A DNA stretch of 64,000 nt from Thalassobaculum fulvum (GTDB lineage: Bacteria; Pseudomonadota; Alphaproteobacteria; Thalassobaculales; Thalassobaculaceae): positions 44,590 to 108,589 of the forward strand of contig NZ_BMZS01000002.1 of the NCBI RefSeq assembly GCF_014652915.1, written 5' to 3'. A model generated the notes under the pieces. It ran no database searches. It saw nothing but the letters and a program-made list of their open reading frames with translations, and was not told the DNA's origin. This document shows positions 7,932 to 17,089 of the stretch, in pieces (within the stretch, counting starts at the first letter, position 1; every line of letters begins with the position of its first letter). Made by a program: the position numbers and the translations under genes.

Positions 7932-9089
7932 ATGACCGCTGCCGACCAATACGGCGAGATCCGCGAGGCCGTCCGGGCGCTGTGTGCCGAGTTCCCCCCG
8001 GAGTACCACCGCGGGGTCGACGAGAAGCGCGGCTATCCCGAGGCGTTCGTCGACGCGCTGACCAAGGCCGGCTGGTTGGCCGCGCTGATCCCCGAGGAAT
8101 ACGGCGGCTCCGGCCTGGGGCTGGCCGAGGCCTCGGTGATCATGGAGGAGATCAACCGCTCGGGCGGCAACTCCGGCGCCTGCCACGGCCAGATGTACAA
8201 CATGGGCACCCTGCTGCGGCACGGCTCGGAGACGCAGAAGCGGCTGTACCTGCCGAAGATCGCCAGCGGCGAGCTGCGCCTGCAGTCGATGGGGGTGACC
8301 GAGCCGACCACCGGCACCGACACCACCAAGATCAAGACCAAGGCCGAGCGCAAGGGCGACCGCTACGTGGTCAACGGCCAGAAGGTCTGGATCTCGCGGG
8401 TCCAGCACTCCGACCTGATGATCCTGCTGGCCCGCACCACCCCGCTCGCCGAGGTCAAGCGCAAGTCCGAGGGCATGTCGATCTTCATCGTCGACCTGCG
8501 CGAGGCGATCGGCAGCGGCATGACCGTCCGGCCGATCCCGAACATGGTCAACCACGAGACCAACGAGCTGTTCTTCGACAACCTGGAGATCCCGGCGGAG
8601 AACCTGATCGGCGAAGAAGGCCAGGGCTTCCGCTACATCCTCGACGGGCTGAACGCCGAGCGCACCCTGATCGCCGCCGAGTGCATCGGCGACGGTTACT
8701 GGTTCGTCGACAAGGTCACCGCCTACGCCAAGGAGCGGACCGTGTTCGGCCGGCCGATCGGCCAGAACCAGGGGGTGCAGTTCCCGATCGCCGAGAGCTT
8801 CATCGAGATCGAGGCCGCCAACCTGATGCGCTTCGAGGCCTGCCGGCTGTTCGACGCCCACCAGCCCTGCGGCGCCCAGGCCAACATGGCCAAGTACCTG
8901 GCCGCCAAGGCGTCCTGGGAGGCGGCCAACGCCTGCATCCAGTTCCACGGCGGCTTCGGCTTCGCCAGCGAGTACGACGTCGAGCGCAAGTTCCGCGAGA
9001 CCCGGCTCTACCAGGTGGCGCCGATCTCGACCAATCTCATCCTCAGCTACGTCGCCGAGCACGTGCTCGGCCTGCCGAGGTCGTTCTAA
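7932..9089 (+). CDS. Acyl-CoA dehydrogenase
   Basis: 385 residues, full family length, ATG with CGGAGGAA upstream. N-terminal helical, central beta (MGVTEPTTGTDTTKIKTKA) and C-terminal helical domains are recognisable, with FAD/dimer motifs ERTVFGRPIGQNQGVQF near 265 and the family signature FHGGFGFASEYDVERKFRE near 355. It would oxidise an acyl-CoA thioester, passing electrons to ETF. Its stop codon overlaps the start of the CoA-transferase gene (TAATG), so the thioester made by that enzyme is probably its substrate. Confidence 0.92.
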   Translation: MTAADQYGEIREAVRALCAEFPPEYHRGVDEKRGYPEAFVDALTKAGWLAALIPEEYGGSGLGLAEASVIMEEINRSGGNSGACHGQMYNMGTLLRHGSETQKRLYLPKIASGELRLQSMGVTEPTTGTDTTKIKTKAERKGDRYVVNGQKVWISRVQHSDLMILLARTTPLAEVKRKSEGMSIFIVDLREAIGSGMTVRPIPNMVNHETNELFFDNLEIPAENLIGEEGQGFRYILDGLNAERTLIAAECIGDGYWFVDKVTAYAKERTVFGRPIGQNQGVQFPIAESFIEIEAANLMRFEACRLFDAHQPCGAQANMAKYLAAKASWEAANACIQFHGGFGFASEYDVERKFRETRLYQVAPISTNLILSYVAEHVLGLPRSF

Positions 9090-10210
9090 TGCCGCAAGCT
9101 GCGCGCCTGCCCCTGGAAGGCCTGACCGTCATCGCGCTCGAGCAGGCGGTGGCCGCCCCATTCTGCACCGCGCGGCTGGCCGACGCCGGCGCCCGGGTGA
9201 TCAAGATCGAGCGGCCGGAGGGCGACTTCGCGCGCGGCTACGACGACGTCGCAAAGGGCCAGAGCAGCTATTTCGTGTGGCTGAACCGCGGCAAGGAGTC
9301 GATCGTCCTCGACCTCGCCTCGACCGACGGCAAGCGGGTGCTGGGGGAGCTGCTGGGCCAGGCCGACGTGCTGGTCCAGAACCTCAAGCCCGGCGCCATC
9401 GAGCGCCTGGGCTTCCCGATCCCGGATCTCCGCCGCAGCAACCCGCGGCTGGTGGTGTGCTCGATCACCGGCTACGGCGACAGCGGCCCGCTCGCCCAGC
9501 GCAAGGCCTACGACCTGCTGATCCAGGCGGAATCGGGGCTGTGCTCGATCACCGGCGGCCCGTCGGAGCCGTCGCGGGTCGGGCTCTCGGTGGTCGACAT
9601 CGCGACCGGCGCCACCGCCCACGCCGCCATCCTGGAGGCGCTGATCGCCCGCTCGATCGGTGGCGAGGGTGCGGACATCCGGATCTCGATGTTCGACGTG
9701 ATGGCCGACTGGCTGACCGTGCCGCTGCTCAACCACGAAGGCGGCAAGTCGCCGCGCCGGGTCGGCCTCGCCCACCCGTCGATCGCGCCCTACGGCGCGT
9801 TCCCGACCCGGGACGGCGGCGCCATCCTGATCTCGATCCAGAGCGAGCGGGAGTGGGCGAGCCTGTGCCGCCAGGTGCTGGCCCGTGAGGACGCGGTCAC
9901 CGACGAGCGGTTCGCCACCAACGTCGCGCGGGTCCGCAACCGGCCGGAGACCGACGCCATGGTCGGCGCGGTGTTCGCGGCGCACGACACCGCGGAGCTG
10001 GAGCGGCTGCTGGACCGCGCCGACATCGCGTTCGCCAAGGTCAACGACATGGCCGCCCTGTCGGACCATCCGCACCTGCGCCGGATCACCGTCGACACCC
10101 CGGCCGGCCCGGTCTCCTACCCGGCCCCGGCGCCGATCGTCGTCGATGCCCCGCGCCAGTACGGCCCGGTGCCCGCGGTCGGCGAGCACCGGACACTGTC
10201 GAAGGCCTAG
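9089..10210 (+). CDS. CaiB/BaiF-type (class III) CoA-transferase
   Basis: 373 residues; the start overlaps the preceding stop by one base. Family features: LEGLTVIALEQAVAAPFCT at the N-terminus, ARVIKIERPEGD, NRGKESIVLDL, and the catalytic aspartate at residue 170 in VVDIATGATAHAA. It would move CoA between organic acids. It is the last gene of the four-gene operon; together with the acyl-CoA dehydrogenase it suggests activation then alpha-beta oxidation of an acid, with the ThDP enzyme acting before or after. Confidence 0.9.
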   Translation: MPQAARLPLEGLTVIALEQAVAAPFCTARLADAGARVIKIERPEGDFARGYDDVAKGQSSYFVWLNRGKESIVLDLASTDGKRVLGELLGQADVLVQNLKPGAIERLGFPIPDLRRSNPRLVVCSITGYGDSGPLAQRKAYDLLIQAESGLCSITGGPSEPSRVGLSVVDIATGATAHAAILEALIARSIGGEGADIRISMFDVMADWLTVPLLNHEGGKSPRRVGLAHPSIAPYGAFPTRDGGAILISIQSEREWASLCRQVLAREDAVTDERFATNVARVRNRPETDAMVGAVFAAHDTAELERLLDRADIAFAKVNDMAALSDHPHLRRITVDTPAGPVSYPAPAPIVVDAPRQYGPVPAVGEHRTLSKA

Positions 10211-10693
10211 GGTCAAGACGCATTGGTTGATCCGGACCGTGTCAGTTGCAGCAATCGAACCTGCCCCGTTGAAGTCGACGACGACCGGGCCAACTCCCGC
10301 CGCACAAGGGTCCATCCCGGCGGGGGCGGGGAAGCCGCGGGACCGAGCGCCCGATCGCTGTAGTCCGTCTTGTTCTGGGGCTCACCGGAGGCCCGGCCCG
10401 ATGACGTGCCCAGGCGTGAAGCGTTCATCTTGTCCGGCGCATTGACGGCGAGACAGAGCGGCCGTCCCCTTGGGCGGGTGCGACGAATGAAATCGCCGCA
10501 CAGCCGTGACGACGTGCCCGCTTGGAGACGAACGGCACGGCGCCACCGCCTGCCGTGGTGACAGAGCCCGGAAGCTCCGGCCCCAGGTGATCCAAAGACG
10601 GCTCTCGGCTCCGGCAGGCCGAGGCTCTCATTATCCTTGAGGGACTAATGGAGGGCAGGTCACTCTCAATGCTTGATGGTCGGGAGGGGGGAA
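10211..10693. other. 483-bp intergenic region with no convincing gene
   Basis: Between the CoA-transferase and the acetyltransferase. Short open frames exist on both strands but lack ribosome sites and domain signatures. A possible terminator-like GC-rich stretch (GGCGGGGGCGGGG near 10320) and a promoter for 10694 must lie here, but neither is clear. The last 12 bases hold the strong GGGAGGGGGG ribosome site of the next gene. Confidence 0.5.
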
Positions 10694-11359
10694 ATGAGCA
10701 AGCCTGTGGTGCTGTTCGGCACCGGCGACATCGCCGAGTTGGCCTGGTTCTGCCTGACGCAGGACGCGGGCCGCCGGGTTGCCGGCTTCACGGTGGACAA
10801 AGCCTATCTAGAGAAGTCCGAGTTCCACGGGCTGCCGGTCGTTCCGTTCGAGGATATCCAGGAACGGTTCCCGCCCGAGGAACACGAGATGCTGATCGCA
10901 GTCGGCATGGCGGACGTCAACCGCTTGAGGGCCCGGAAATGCAGCGAGGCGACGGAGAAGGGCTATTCGCTCACGTCCTACGTCAGTTCGCATGCGACGA
11001 CCTTTCCGGGTTTCTCCTGCGGCCCGAATTGCTTCATTGGCAGCGGCAATACGATCCAGCCGTTCGCCCGCCTCGGGGCCAACGTGATGCTGGTCGCGAA
11101 CACCTACATCGGCCATCACGTCGTGATCGAGGACGACTGCCTGCTGGGCGCCGGCGCCGTGGTCGCCGGCCAGAGTTCGGTCGGCCGCGGGACCTTCATC
11201 GGCGCAAACGCGACGATACGGGACCACGTCCGGATTGGCCGACACTGCATAGTCGGCGCGGGTTGCCTGTTGCTGAACGACGCGCCGGATTTCTCGGTAT
11301 TCAGGGGACCGGCCGCCGAACCTGCGGCGGTGTCGAGCCGCGATCTGTGGCGTCTTTGA
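10694..11359 (+). CDS. NeuD/PglD-like sugar O/N-acetyltransferase (left-handed beta-helix)
   Basis: 221 residues. ATG 10694 is preferred over an in-frame ATG at 10673 because GGGAGGGGGG sits directly before it. N-terminal Rossmann-like sugar-binding domain (VVLFGTGDIAELAWF), then hexapeptide repeats of a left-handed beta-helix from about residue 100 (FIGSGNTIQPFARLGANVML, IEDDCLLGAGAVVAGQSSVG, GTFIGANATIRDHVRIG). Such enzymes acetylate sialic-acid-like or bacillosamine-like sugars on surface glycans, using acetyl-CoA. The GT61 glycosyltransferase follows, so a small glycan-modification locus is likely. Confidence 0.8.
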   Translation: MSKPVVLFGTGDIAELAWFCLTQDAGRRVAGFTVDKAYLEKSEFHGLPVVPFEDIQERFPPEEHEMLIAVGMADVNRLRARKCSEATEKGYSLTSYVSSHATTFPGFSCGPNCFIGSGNTIQPFARLGANVMLVANTYIGHHVVIEDDCLLGAGAVVAGQSSVGRGTFIGANATIRDHVRIGRHCIVGAGCLLLNDAPDFSVFRGPAAEPAAVSSRDLWRL

Positions 11360-11402
11360 GACAGGCTGGTCCCGATCGCGACGTCGAGCGCTTTGCCCTG
11401 TG

Positions 11403-13313
11403 ATGACCCTGTCGGACTTTCCTTTCCAAGTGGCAAGACTGCTTTCGCATGACCCGGACCCGGAAACCGGAGAGACGGTCGAAAGCGCTGTCCGCCGATT
11501 GTGCGCCACCCGGTCGATGCCGGCGATCCTGGAGGGTGTGAAGGCCATCGCCGAAGGTCGAGGACCGAACCGGGGCCGGACGGCAAGGATGATCGTCGTC
11601 ACTCTCCTGTCGGCAGGCAACGGTTCCCCGTCCTGCCGCCGGCTTGGCCTGTTCCTGCTGCTCGTCGGCCTCATGGATGGGCACCAGGGCAGAGACTCGT
11701 TTTTCAGTCGATTTCTTTCTTGCTACTCAAGATCCGAGAACGATTCCGTCAGTAAGTGTATTGGCCCTTTAGCCTTGTCGTCCTCGATTATTTTGCGGCT
11801 GGTGGTCGATTCGAGCTTGCTGGCCCGGCTCAGCCCCGCGCTGGCGTCGATGTTGATATTGTTCTTCAACTTGTCCGAAGGTGCGATGAGCTGTTCGGTC
11901 AAGCTTGGAAATCTGCGGGGCGGCGACCGGTCCCTGCCGCCGGACATATCATGGCCGCTGGCCCTGCGGATGGGGCTGTTCATGTTGCAGCGCCTGAATC
12001 CCTTCCATCGAGACAACCCCGAAGTCCCCCTCGCCGTCATCACCTGCGCGCTGAGCGAGGGCTACCGTGACCGATGGGGAGGAATCGAGCACCGGTCCCT
12101 GGTCGCCCGCGCGAGTGCCGCATCCGAGCGATTGGCCGCGGCGGTCGTTCTGATGGCTTGTGAGGAGGATCCCGCCAGGGCTCGTCTCGTGGCCCCGCCG
12201 GTCCAGGTCCGATTTGTCCGGCCCGCTCCCGCCACCGAGACGGTCCTGGAAAGCGACGGCTCCGAGTTCGTCGGCTACCGGCGCGATCCACGCAGCCGCG
12301 AGGTCACCGGCATCGAGCGTGAGCGGCCGAGGGAGGTTCCGCGCCATCCCCGCCATCGCTGTCGCTTCCGGTGGAACAACGAACCGGTCGTGCGGGCCCG
12401 GTTCGCCAACGCCACCGTCACTCCCACCGGTCTGGTCTTGTTCGGAGATGATGCACTTCTCGAGTACGAGTTCGCCAACCAGGTGAACCGGTCCGGATAC
12501 GCGATCGACCCCTTCCAGTTGCACCACCATAGCGAGGTGCTGTCGTCGACGGACCATGCCGCGGCCCTGAGAACGTTCGAGTCCCGGCATGTCGACTCGG
12601 CGGTTCTTCTTTCGGGCCTCGGCAACCTTCACAATTTTGGCCACTTTATCATCAATGGAATTTTCCGACTGTCCGTTTACGATAAAAAACACTTTCAAGA
12701 ATCGAAGATTATTTTACCAACCGTAAAGTATCAATTTCAGGAAGAAATATTGAACTACTGTGGGTACCCGTCGTCATCTCTCGTCTTCACGGAGAATCGG
12801 GTCGGCGTGTCCGTCGGCCGACTCGATGTGTTCGAAGAAGCGCCGCATGGGCTGGTGGCCGCCAATCTCGCCGAAGCGTTCCGCGCCGAGCTTCCGAGAC
12901 CACGCAGATGCGAGGGGCCGCGGCGCATCTACGTGGCCCGACCGCATACCGCGGCCCGGCCCCTGACCAATGAGGCCGCGATCGTCGAGCGACTGGCCGC
13001 CCAGGATTTTCAGATACTCCGCCCGGAGGAACTGCCGTTCCACGAGCAGGTTTCCGCTTTCGAAACCGCAGACGTCATCGTCGCGCCGCACGGCAGTGCG
13101 CTCTTCAATCTGTGGTTCTGTTTCGGCCAGAAGCGGATCGTGGAGATCCGGACCAAGGTCGCGACGCCCGCCGCACGATACGCTCTGCTTGGCCATCAGG
13201 TGATGCAGGTGCCGTCGCGCGTAGTGGAGGCCCACGACGGCGCGGATGGCACCTCCTACGAGGCCGATCTGACGTCGCTCTTCCAAGCCGTCGAGTGGGC
13301 CCTGGATTCTTAG
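11403..13313 (+). CDS. GT61-family (DUF563) glycosyltransferase with long N-terminal extension
   Basis: 636 residues from ATG 11403 (MTLSDFPFQVARLL). Residues about 370-620 match GT61: LSGLGNLHNFGHFIINGIFR, RRIYVARPHTAARPL, and the signature VIVAPHGSALFNLWFC with a downstream VEIRTK. The N-terminal 350 residues are not recognised and are helical and low in signature. The gene is mosaic: 11690-11880 and 12630-12790 are clearly AT-richer than the rest, with codons such as ATA, TTA and AAA clustered in GT61 sequence at FNYD/YDKKHFQESKIILPT. Acceptor sugar unknown. Convergent with the next gene. Confidence 0.78.
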   Translation: MTLSDFPFQVARLLSHDPDPETGETVESAVRRLCATRSMPAILEGVKAIAEGRGPNRGRTARMIVVTLLSAGNGSPSCRRLGLFLLLVGLMDGHQGRDSFFSRFLSCYSRSENDSVSKCIGPLALSSSIILRLVVDSSLLARLSPALASMLILFFNLSEGAMSCSVKLGNLRGGDRSLPPDISWPLALRMGLFMLQRLNPFHRDNPEVPLAVITCALSEGYRDRWGGIEHRSLVARASAASERLAAAVVLMACEEDPARARLVAPPVQVRFVRPAPATETVLESDGSEFVGYRRDPRSREVTGIERERPREVPRHPRHRCRFRWNNEPVVRARFANATVTPTGLVLFGDDALLEYEFANQVNRSGYAIDPFQLHHHSEVLSSTDHAAALRTFESRHVDSAVLLSGLGNLHNFGHFIINGIFRLSVYDKKHFQESKIILPTVKYQFQEEILNYCGYPSSSLVFTENRVGVSVGRLDVFEEAPHGLVAANLAEAFRAELPRPRRCEGPRRIYVARPHTAARPLTNEAAIVERLAAQDFQILRPEELPFHEQVSAFETADVIVAPHGSALFNLWFCFGQKRIVEIRTKVATPAARYALLGHQVMQVPSRVVEAHDGADGTSYEADLTSLFQAVEWALDS

Positions 13314-13399
13314 TGCCGGCATATGATGGCAGGCCACGCCCATGATACGGCCAGATCGCTACGGGGCCTCCCGATCCATCACAGGCCGGGACCAAGCCC

Positions 13400-15040
13400 C
13401 TACACCGCGTCCTTCTCGTTGCCGTAGGGGGCGATGTCGCGGGCGTCGAACATCAGACGGATCAGCGCCGGCCCCTCGTGCGCCAGCGCGGCGGCGAAGG
13501 CCGGCCGCCACTCGTCCATGCTGCGAACCGTCCAGGCGGCGGCGCCGTAGCCGCGGGCGATCAGCTCGAAGTCCGGGCTGCCCATGCGGGTGGCAAAAGA
13601 GGACTCGTCGCCGTAGCGGTCGAGCTGGCCCTTCAGGATCGAGCCGTGCACCTCGTTGTCGCACAGCACGACCTTGATCGGCACGCCCTCGCGCACCGCC
13701 GTCGACAGCTCCTGGCCGTTCATCATGAATCCGCCGTCGCCGACGAACGCCACCACCGGGCGGCCGTCGTTGGTCGCCAGCGCCGCGCCGATCGCCCCCG
13801 GCACCCCGCAGCCCATGGCCCCGCTGGGCGAGCCGCCCTGGGTCTGCGGCCGGGTGAAGCGCAGGTAGCGGTGGAACCAGCGCGCGAAGCTGCCGCCGTC
13901 GGTGACCAGCACCGCGTCGTCGGGCAGGGTCTCGCGGATCGCCGCGGCGATCTTCGACAGGTCCATCTCGCCGTGGATGTTGACATTGCCGGGGGTCGAG
14001 AACGCCAGGTAATGAGCATGCAGCCCGTCGCGCCACGCCAGCCGGTCGGCAGGCGCCGCCGGCAGCCGCGCGGTGATCGCCTCCAGGGTGGGCGCCACGT
14101 CGGCCTGCACCGGGACCGCGGCACCGAAGCGGGCCAGCACCACCGCGTCGGGATGCACATGCGCCAGCCGCTTGCCCTTCACCATCGCCTCCTCGCGGCT
14201 GGTGATGCCGTCGAGCCGGCTCCCAAGCACCACCAGCAGGTCGGATGCGGCGACCGCCTCGGCCTGGTACGGGACCGGGTTGATCTCCAGGTGCCCGGCA
14301 TAGGCCGGCAGCTCGTTGTCGATCACGTCCTGGCAGCGATAGGCCGCCAGCACCGGCGCGCCGAGGGCCGCGGCGAACGCGGCCAGAGGCTCGCGCGCCT
14401 CCGGGCGGCGGGCCAGCTCACCGGCCACGATCACCGGCCGCTTCGCCTCGCCGAGGGCGGCGACCAGGGCGTCGAGCGACGCGGCGTCGGCGACCACCGC
14501 CGGCCGCACCACCGGCCCGAGCTCGGCCGGGACCGGCACCTCGCCGTCGCCGAAGTCGCGCGGCATGGTGACGACGACCGGGCCCGGCCGGCCCTCGACC
14601 GCGATCTCGACCGCACGCCGGGCCAGCGCCGGCAAATCGGCCGGCGACGACGGCTCCAGCACCGCCTTGGTCATCGAGCCGAACGCGGCGGTGGCGTCGA
14701 TCTCCTGGAACGCCTCGCGGCCGCGGGCGTAGGAGCGGATCTGTCCGATGAACAGCACCAGCGGCACCGAGTCCTGCTGGGCCGCGTGCAGGCCGATCGA
14801 GGCGTTGGTCGCCCCCGGGCCGCGGCTGACGAACACCGCCGCCGGCCTGCCGGTCAGCACGCCGTAGCCGTGCGCCGCGAACGCGCCGCCGGCCTCGTGG
14901 CGGACCGACACCAGGCGGATGCGGTTGCGCTGGTGGCGCAGCGCCTCGACCACCGGCAGGAAGCTCTCGCCCGGAACCGTGAAGGCCGTATCCACGCCGG
15001 CATCGACCAGCGCCTCGACCAGGGCTGCGCCTGCTTCCAT
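13400..15040 (-). CDS. Acetolactate-synthase-like ThDP enzyme
   Basis: 546 residues, three-domain ThDP fold. PYR domain holds the activating Glu in SVRHEAGGAFAAHGYG (about residue 48); the PP domain holds VAFVGDGGFMMNGQELSTA through VLCDNEVHG near 430-465. The central domain is of the FAD/Rossmann-like type. Biosynthetic acetolactate synthases have a regulatory subunit and ilvC nearby; none is here, so this is more likely a catabolic paralogue (oxo-acid decarboxylase, oxalyl-CoA-like or benzaldehyde-lyase-like). It follows the amidase on the same strand, 127 bp apart, with hairpins between. Confidence 0.8.
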   Translation of the reverse strand: MEAGAALVEALVDAGVDTAFTVPGESFLPVVEALRHQRNRIRLVSVRHEAGGAFAAHGYGVLTGRPAAVFVSRGPGATNASIGLHAAQQDSVPLVLFIGQIRSYARGREAFQEIDATAAFGSMTKAVLEPSSPADLPALARRAVEIAVEGRPGPVVVTMPRDFGDGEVPVPAELGPVVRPAVVADAASLDALVAALGEAKRPVIVAGELARRPEAREPLAAFAAALGAPVLAAYRCQDVIDNELPAYAGHLEINPVPYQAEAVAASDLLVVLGSRLDGITSREEAMVKGKRLAHVHPDAVVLARFGAAVPVQADVAPTLEAITARLPAAPADRLAWRDGLHAHYLAFSTPGNVNIHGEMDLSKIAAAIRETLPDDAVLVTDGGSFARWFHRYLRFTRPQTQGGSPSGAMGCGVPGAIGAALATNDGRPVVAFVGDGGFMMNGQELSTAVREGVPIKVVLCDNEVHGSILKGQLDRYGDESSFATRMGSPDFELIARGYGAAAWTVRSMDEWRPAFAAALAHEGPALIRLMFDARDIAPYGNEKDAV

Positions 15041-15074
15041 GCTCGAACTCTCCTGTGGTGACCGAACGGTCGGG

Positions 15075-15154
15075 TCGTCTCGGGGATGCGTCGTCTCGGG
15101 GATGCGCCGGAGGACTCCGGCGAAAGGCAGGAACCGCAGGGCCGCGACGGCCCT
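15075..15154. repeat. 16-bp tandem duplication and two hairpins between amidase and ThDP gene
   Basis: TCGTCTCGGGGATGCG is repeated exactly twice in tandem (15075-15090, 15091-15106). Directly next to it are two perfect dyads: GCCGGAG/CTCCGGC (15106-15121) and AGGGCC/GGCCCT (15138-15154). Located in the transcript between the two minus-strand genes they could act as an attenuator or processing site; no U-run follows on the minus strand, so a simple terminator is not supported. Confidence 0.4.
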
Positions 15155-15167
15155 CCGGACGGGTTTT

Positions 15168-16619
15168 CTACGCCGTCCCGGCGCGCGGGTCGATGGGCAG
15201 CAGCTTGGAGAACCCGGTCAGTTCCTCCAGCAGCGCCGCTGCGGCCAGCAGGCCGGCCTCGTCGTGCGGCTTGCCGACGATCTGCAGGCCGACCGGGCGG
15301 CCGTCCTCGGTGAAGCCGGCCGGGATGCTGATTGCCGGGCAGGCGCTCAGGGTGATCGACGAGGTGGTAATCGAGGCGGCGATGTAGTTGTCGAACTTCA
15401 CGCCGTCGACCTCGTCGATGTGGGTCTTGTTGACGTCGTAGGGCGGCACCACGCTGGTCGGCAGCAGCAGCAGGTCGTAGGTGTCGAAGAACGCCACCAG
15501 GCGGCGATAGAAGGCGGCGCGCTCGCGCTCGGCCCAGGCCACCTGCTCCGGGGTCTGCTTCAACCCCTTCTCGGTGTTCCAGATGATGTCCGGCTTGATC
15601 ATGGGACGGTGGGTCTTCAGCCGCTCGCCGTGGGTGACCACGAAGATCATGGCACGCAGGATCTGGAAGGCCTCGCCGATGTCGCCGACCTCCGGGCAGG
15701 CCGCCTCGACGGTCACGCCGGCGCCCTCGAGCTTGCGGACCGTCGCCTCGCAGACCGCCCGCACCACCTTGGAGACCGGCGCCGATCCGCCGAGGTCGGG
15801 CGTCCAGGCCACCCGCTTCGGCCACCACGCCTTGTTCTCGGCGAGCGCGGCGTCGACGGTGTCGGCATAGCCGCGGGCCGGGGCCAGGCGGGTCAGCGGA
15901 TCGTGCGGGCACAGGCCGGCCATGGTGTCGAGGAACAGCGCGATGTCCGGCACGTTGCGCGCCATCGGCCCCTCGACCGAACTCGGGCTGAACAGGTTGT
16001 TGGCGGTGCCGCGGGTGACCCGGCCGGGGCTCGGGCGCAGGCCGACCGTCGAGGTGAAGGACGCCGGGCCGCGCAGCGAGCCGCCGTGGTCGGAGCCGTG
16101 CGCCAGCCAGACCTCTCCGGCCGCCAGCGCCGCCGCCCCGCCGCCGGTCGACCCGGCCGGCGTCAGCGCGGTGTTCCAGGGATTGCGGGTCTTGCCGAAT
16201 ACCTCGTTGTAGGTGTTGCCGCCGGCCCCGAACTCCGGGGTGTTGGACTTGGCGATCACCACCCCGCCGCGGGCCTCGATCCGCTTGACCAGCGGGTGCG
16301 AGGCGGTCGGCACGTGGTCGGCGTGGATCGGCGAGCCGTAGGTGGTGCGCACGTCCTCGACGTCCATCAGGTCCTTGATGGCGACCGGCAGCCCGGCCAG
16401 CCAGCCCCGCCCGCCATCCGGCCGGGTCGTCGGCAGTTTCCTCGCGAACTCGCGGGCCCGGTCGAGGCACAGGGTCGGCAGCGCGTTGATCGCCGGCTCG
16501 ACCGCCTCGATCCGCGCGGCCGCGGCGTCGATCAGCTCCAGCGGCGACACCTCGCCCGCTTCCAGCAGCCTTACCGCCTCGCGGGCCGTCAGCCGCACCA
16601 GTTCGTCGCCGCTCGCCAT
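15168..16619 (-). CDS. Amidase-signature-family hydrolase
   Basis: 483 residues from ATG 16619, which has GGAGGGAGGACGGC just upstream (an in-frame ATG at 16655 lacks one). The Ser-Ser-Lys catalytic machinery is visible: Lys in GLPVAIKDLMDVEDV (about residue 80), glycine/serine loop AGSTGGGAAALAAG (about 160), nucleophile loop GSDHGGSLRGPASFTSTVGL (about 175). C-terminal TEDGRPVGLQIVGKPHDE is typical. It hydrolyses an amide to acid plus ammonia; the substrate is unknown. It may feed the ThDP enzyme downstream. Confidence 0.9.
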   Translation of the reverse strand: MASGDELVRLTAREAVRLLEAGEVSPLELIDAAAARIEAVEPAINALPTLCLDRAREFARKLPTTRPDGGRGWLAGLPVAIKDLMDVEDVRTTYGSPIHADHVPTASHPLVKRIEARGGVVIAKSNTPEFGAGGNTYNEVFGKTRNPWNTALTPAGSTGGGAAALAAGEVWLAHGSDHGGSLRGPASFTSTVGLRPSPGRVTRGTANNLFSPSSVEGPMARNVPDIALFLDTMAGLCPHDPLTRLAPARGYADTVDAALAENKAWWPKRVAWTPDLGGSAPVSKVVRAVCEATVRKLEGAGVTVEAACPEVGDIGEAFQILRAMIFVVTHGERLKTHRPMIKPDIIWNTEKGLKQTPEQVAWAERERAAFYRRLVAFFDTYDLLLLPTSVVPPYDVNKTHIDEVDGVKFDNYIAASITTSSITLSACPAISIPAGFTEDGRPVGLQIVGKPHDEAGLLAAAALLEELTGFSKLLPIDPRAGTA

Positions 16620-16696
16620 GCCGTCCTCCCTCCAGGTTGCGGGGAACTGAAGCAAGGCGGCGGCAGGCGGTCAATCGCGGTCGCGGGCCGGGCTGT

Positions 16697-17002
16697 TCAG
16701 AACAGCGTCTCCGCCTGCATTCCCATGGCGCCCAGGATGACGGCCGGGAACAGCACCAGGTACAGCACCGCGAAACTCCAGTAGGCGACCGGCTGGGTCG
16801 CCCGGCTCAACCGGCCATGCGGGACGATCAGCCAACCGCTCCGCAGGCCCTGGTCCAGCAGGTCGATGCAGCCGGCCATCAGCAGGTAGAGCAGCAGGTA
16901 GCGGATCGGCTCGAAGCCGAAGCCGTTGACCAGCACGTCCGTGACCACGAGGCCGAGCCCGACGACGAAGACCCCGATCGCGACCGCCGATCCGATGCGC
17001 AT
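16697..17002 (-). CDS. Small integral membrane protein, three predicted TM segments
   Basis: 101 residues, about three hydrophobic helices (GSAVAIGVFVVGLGLVV; RYLLLYLLMAGCIDLL; AYWSFAVLYLVLFPAVILGA). No recognised family. It lies between the amidase and the divergent PAS gene. GGAGGGCGG precedes the ATG. Coding bias is normal for the window. Confidence 0.6.
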   Translation of the reverse strand: MRIGSAVAIGVFVVGLGLVVTDVLVNGFGFEPIRYLLLYLLMAGCIDLLDQGLRSGWLIVPHGRLSRATQPVAYWSFAVLYLVLFPAVILGAMGMQAETLF

Positions 17003-17089
17003 CCCGCCCTCCGCCCCTGCCTGCGTGGTGCCGGGCCCGAAGATACGCTAGCCTCCGTTGTCCGGCGAAGAACTCGCGGGAGGGTGCCC

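Noticed and set aside
7260-9062. 600-residue minus-strand open frame opposite the ThDP/acyl-CoA dehydrogenase genes
   Set aside because: Mirror of third-position GC in strongly recognised plus-strand genes.
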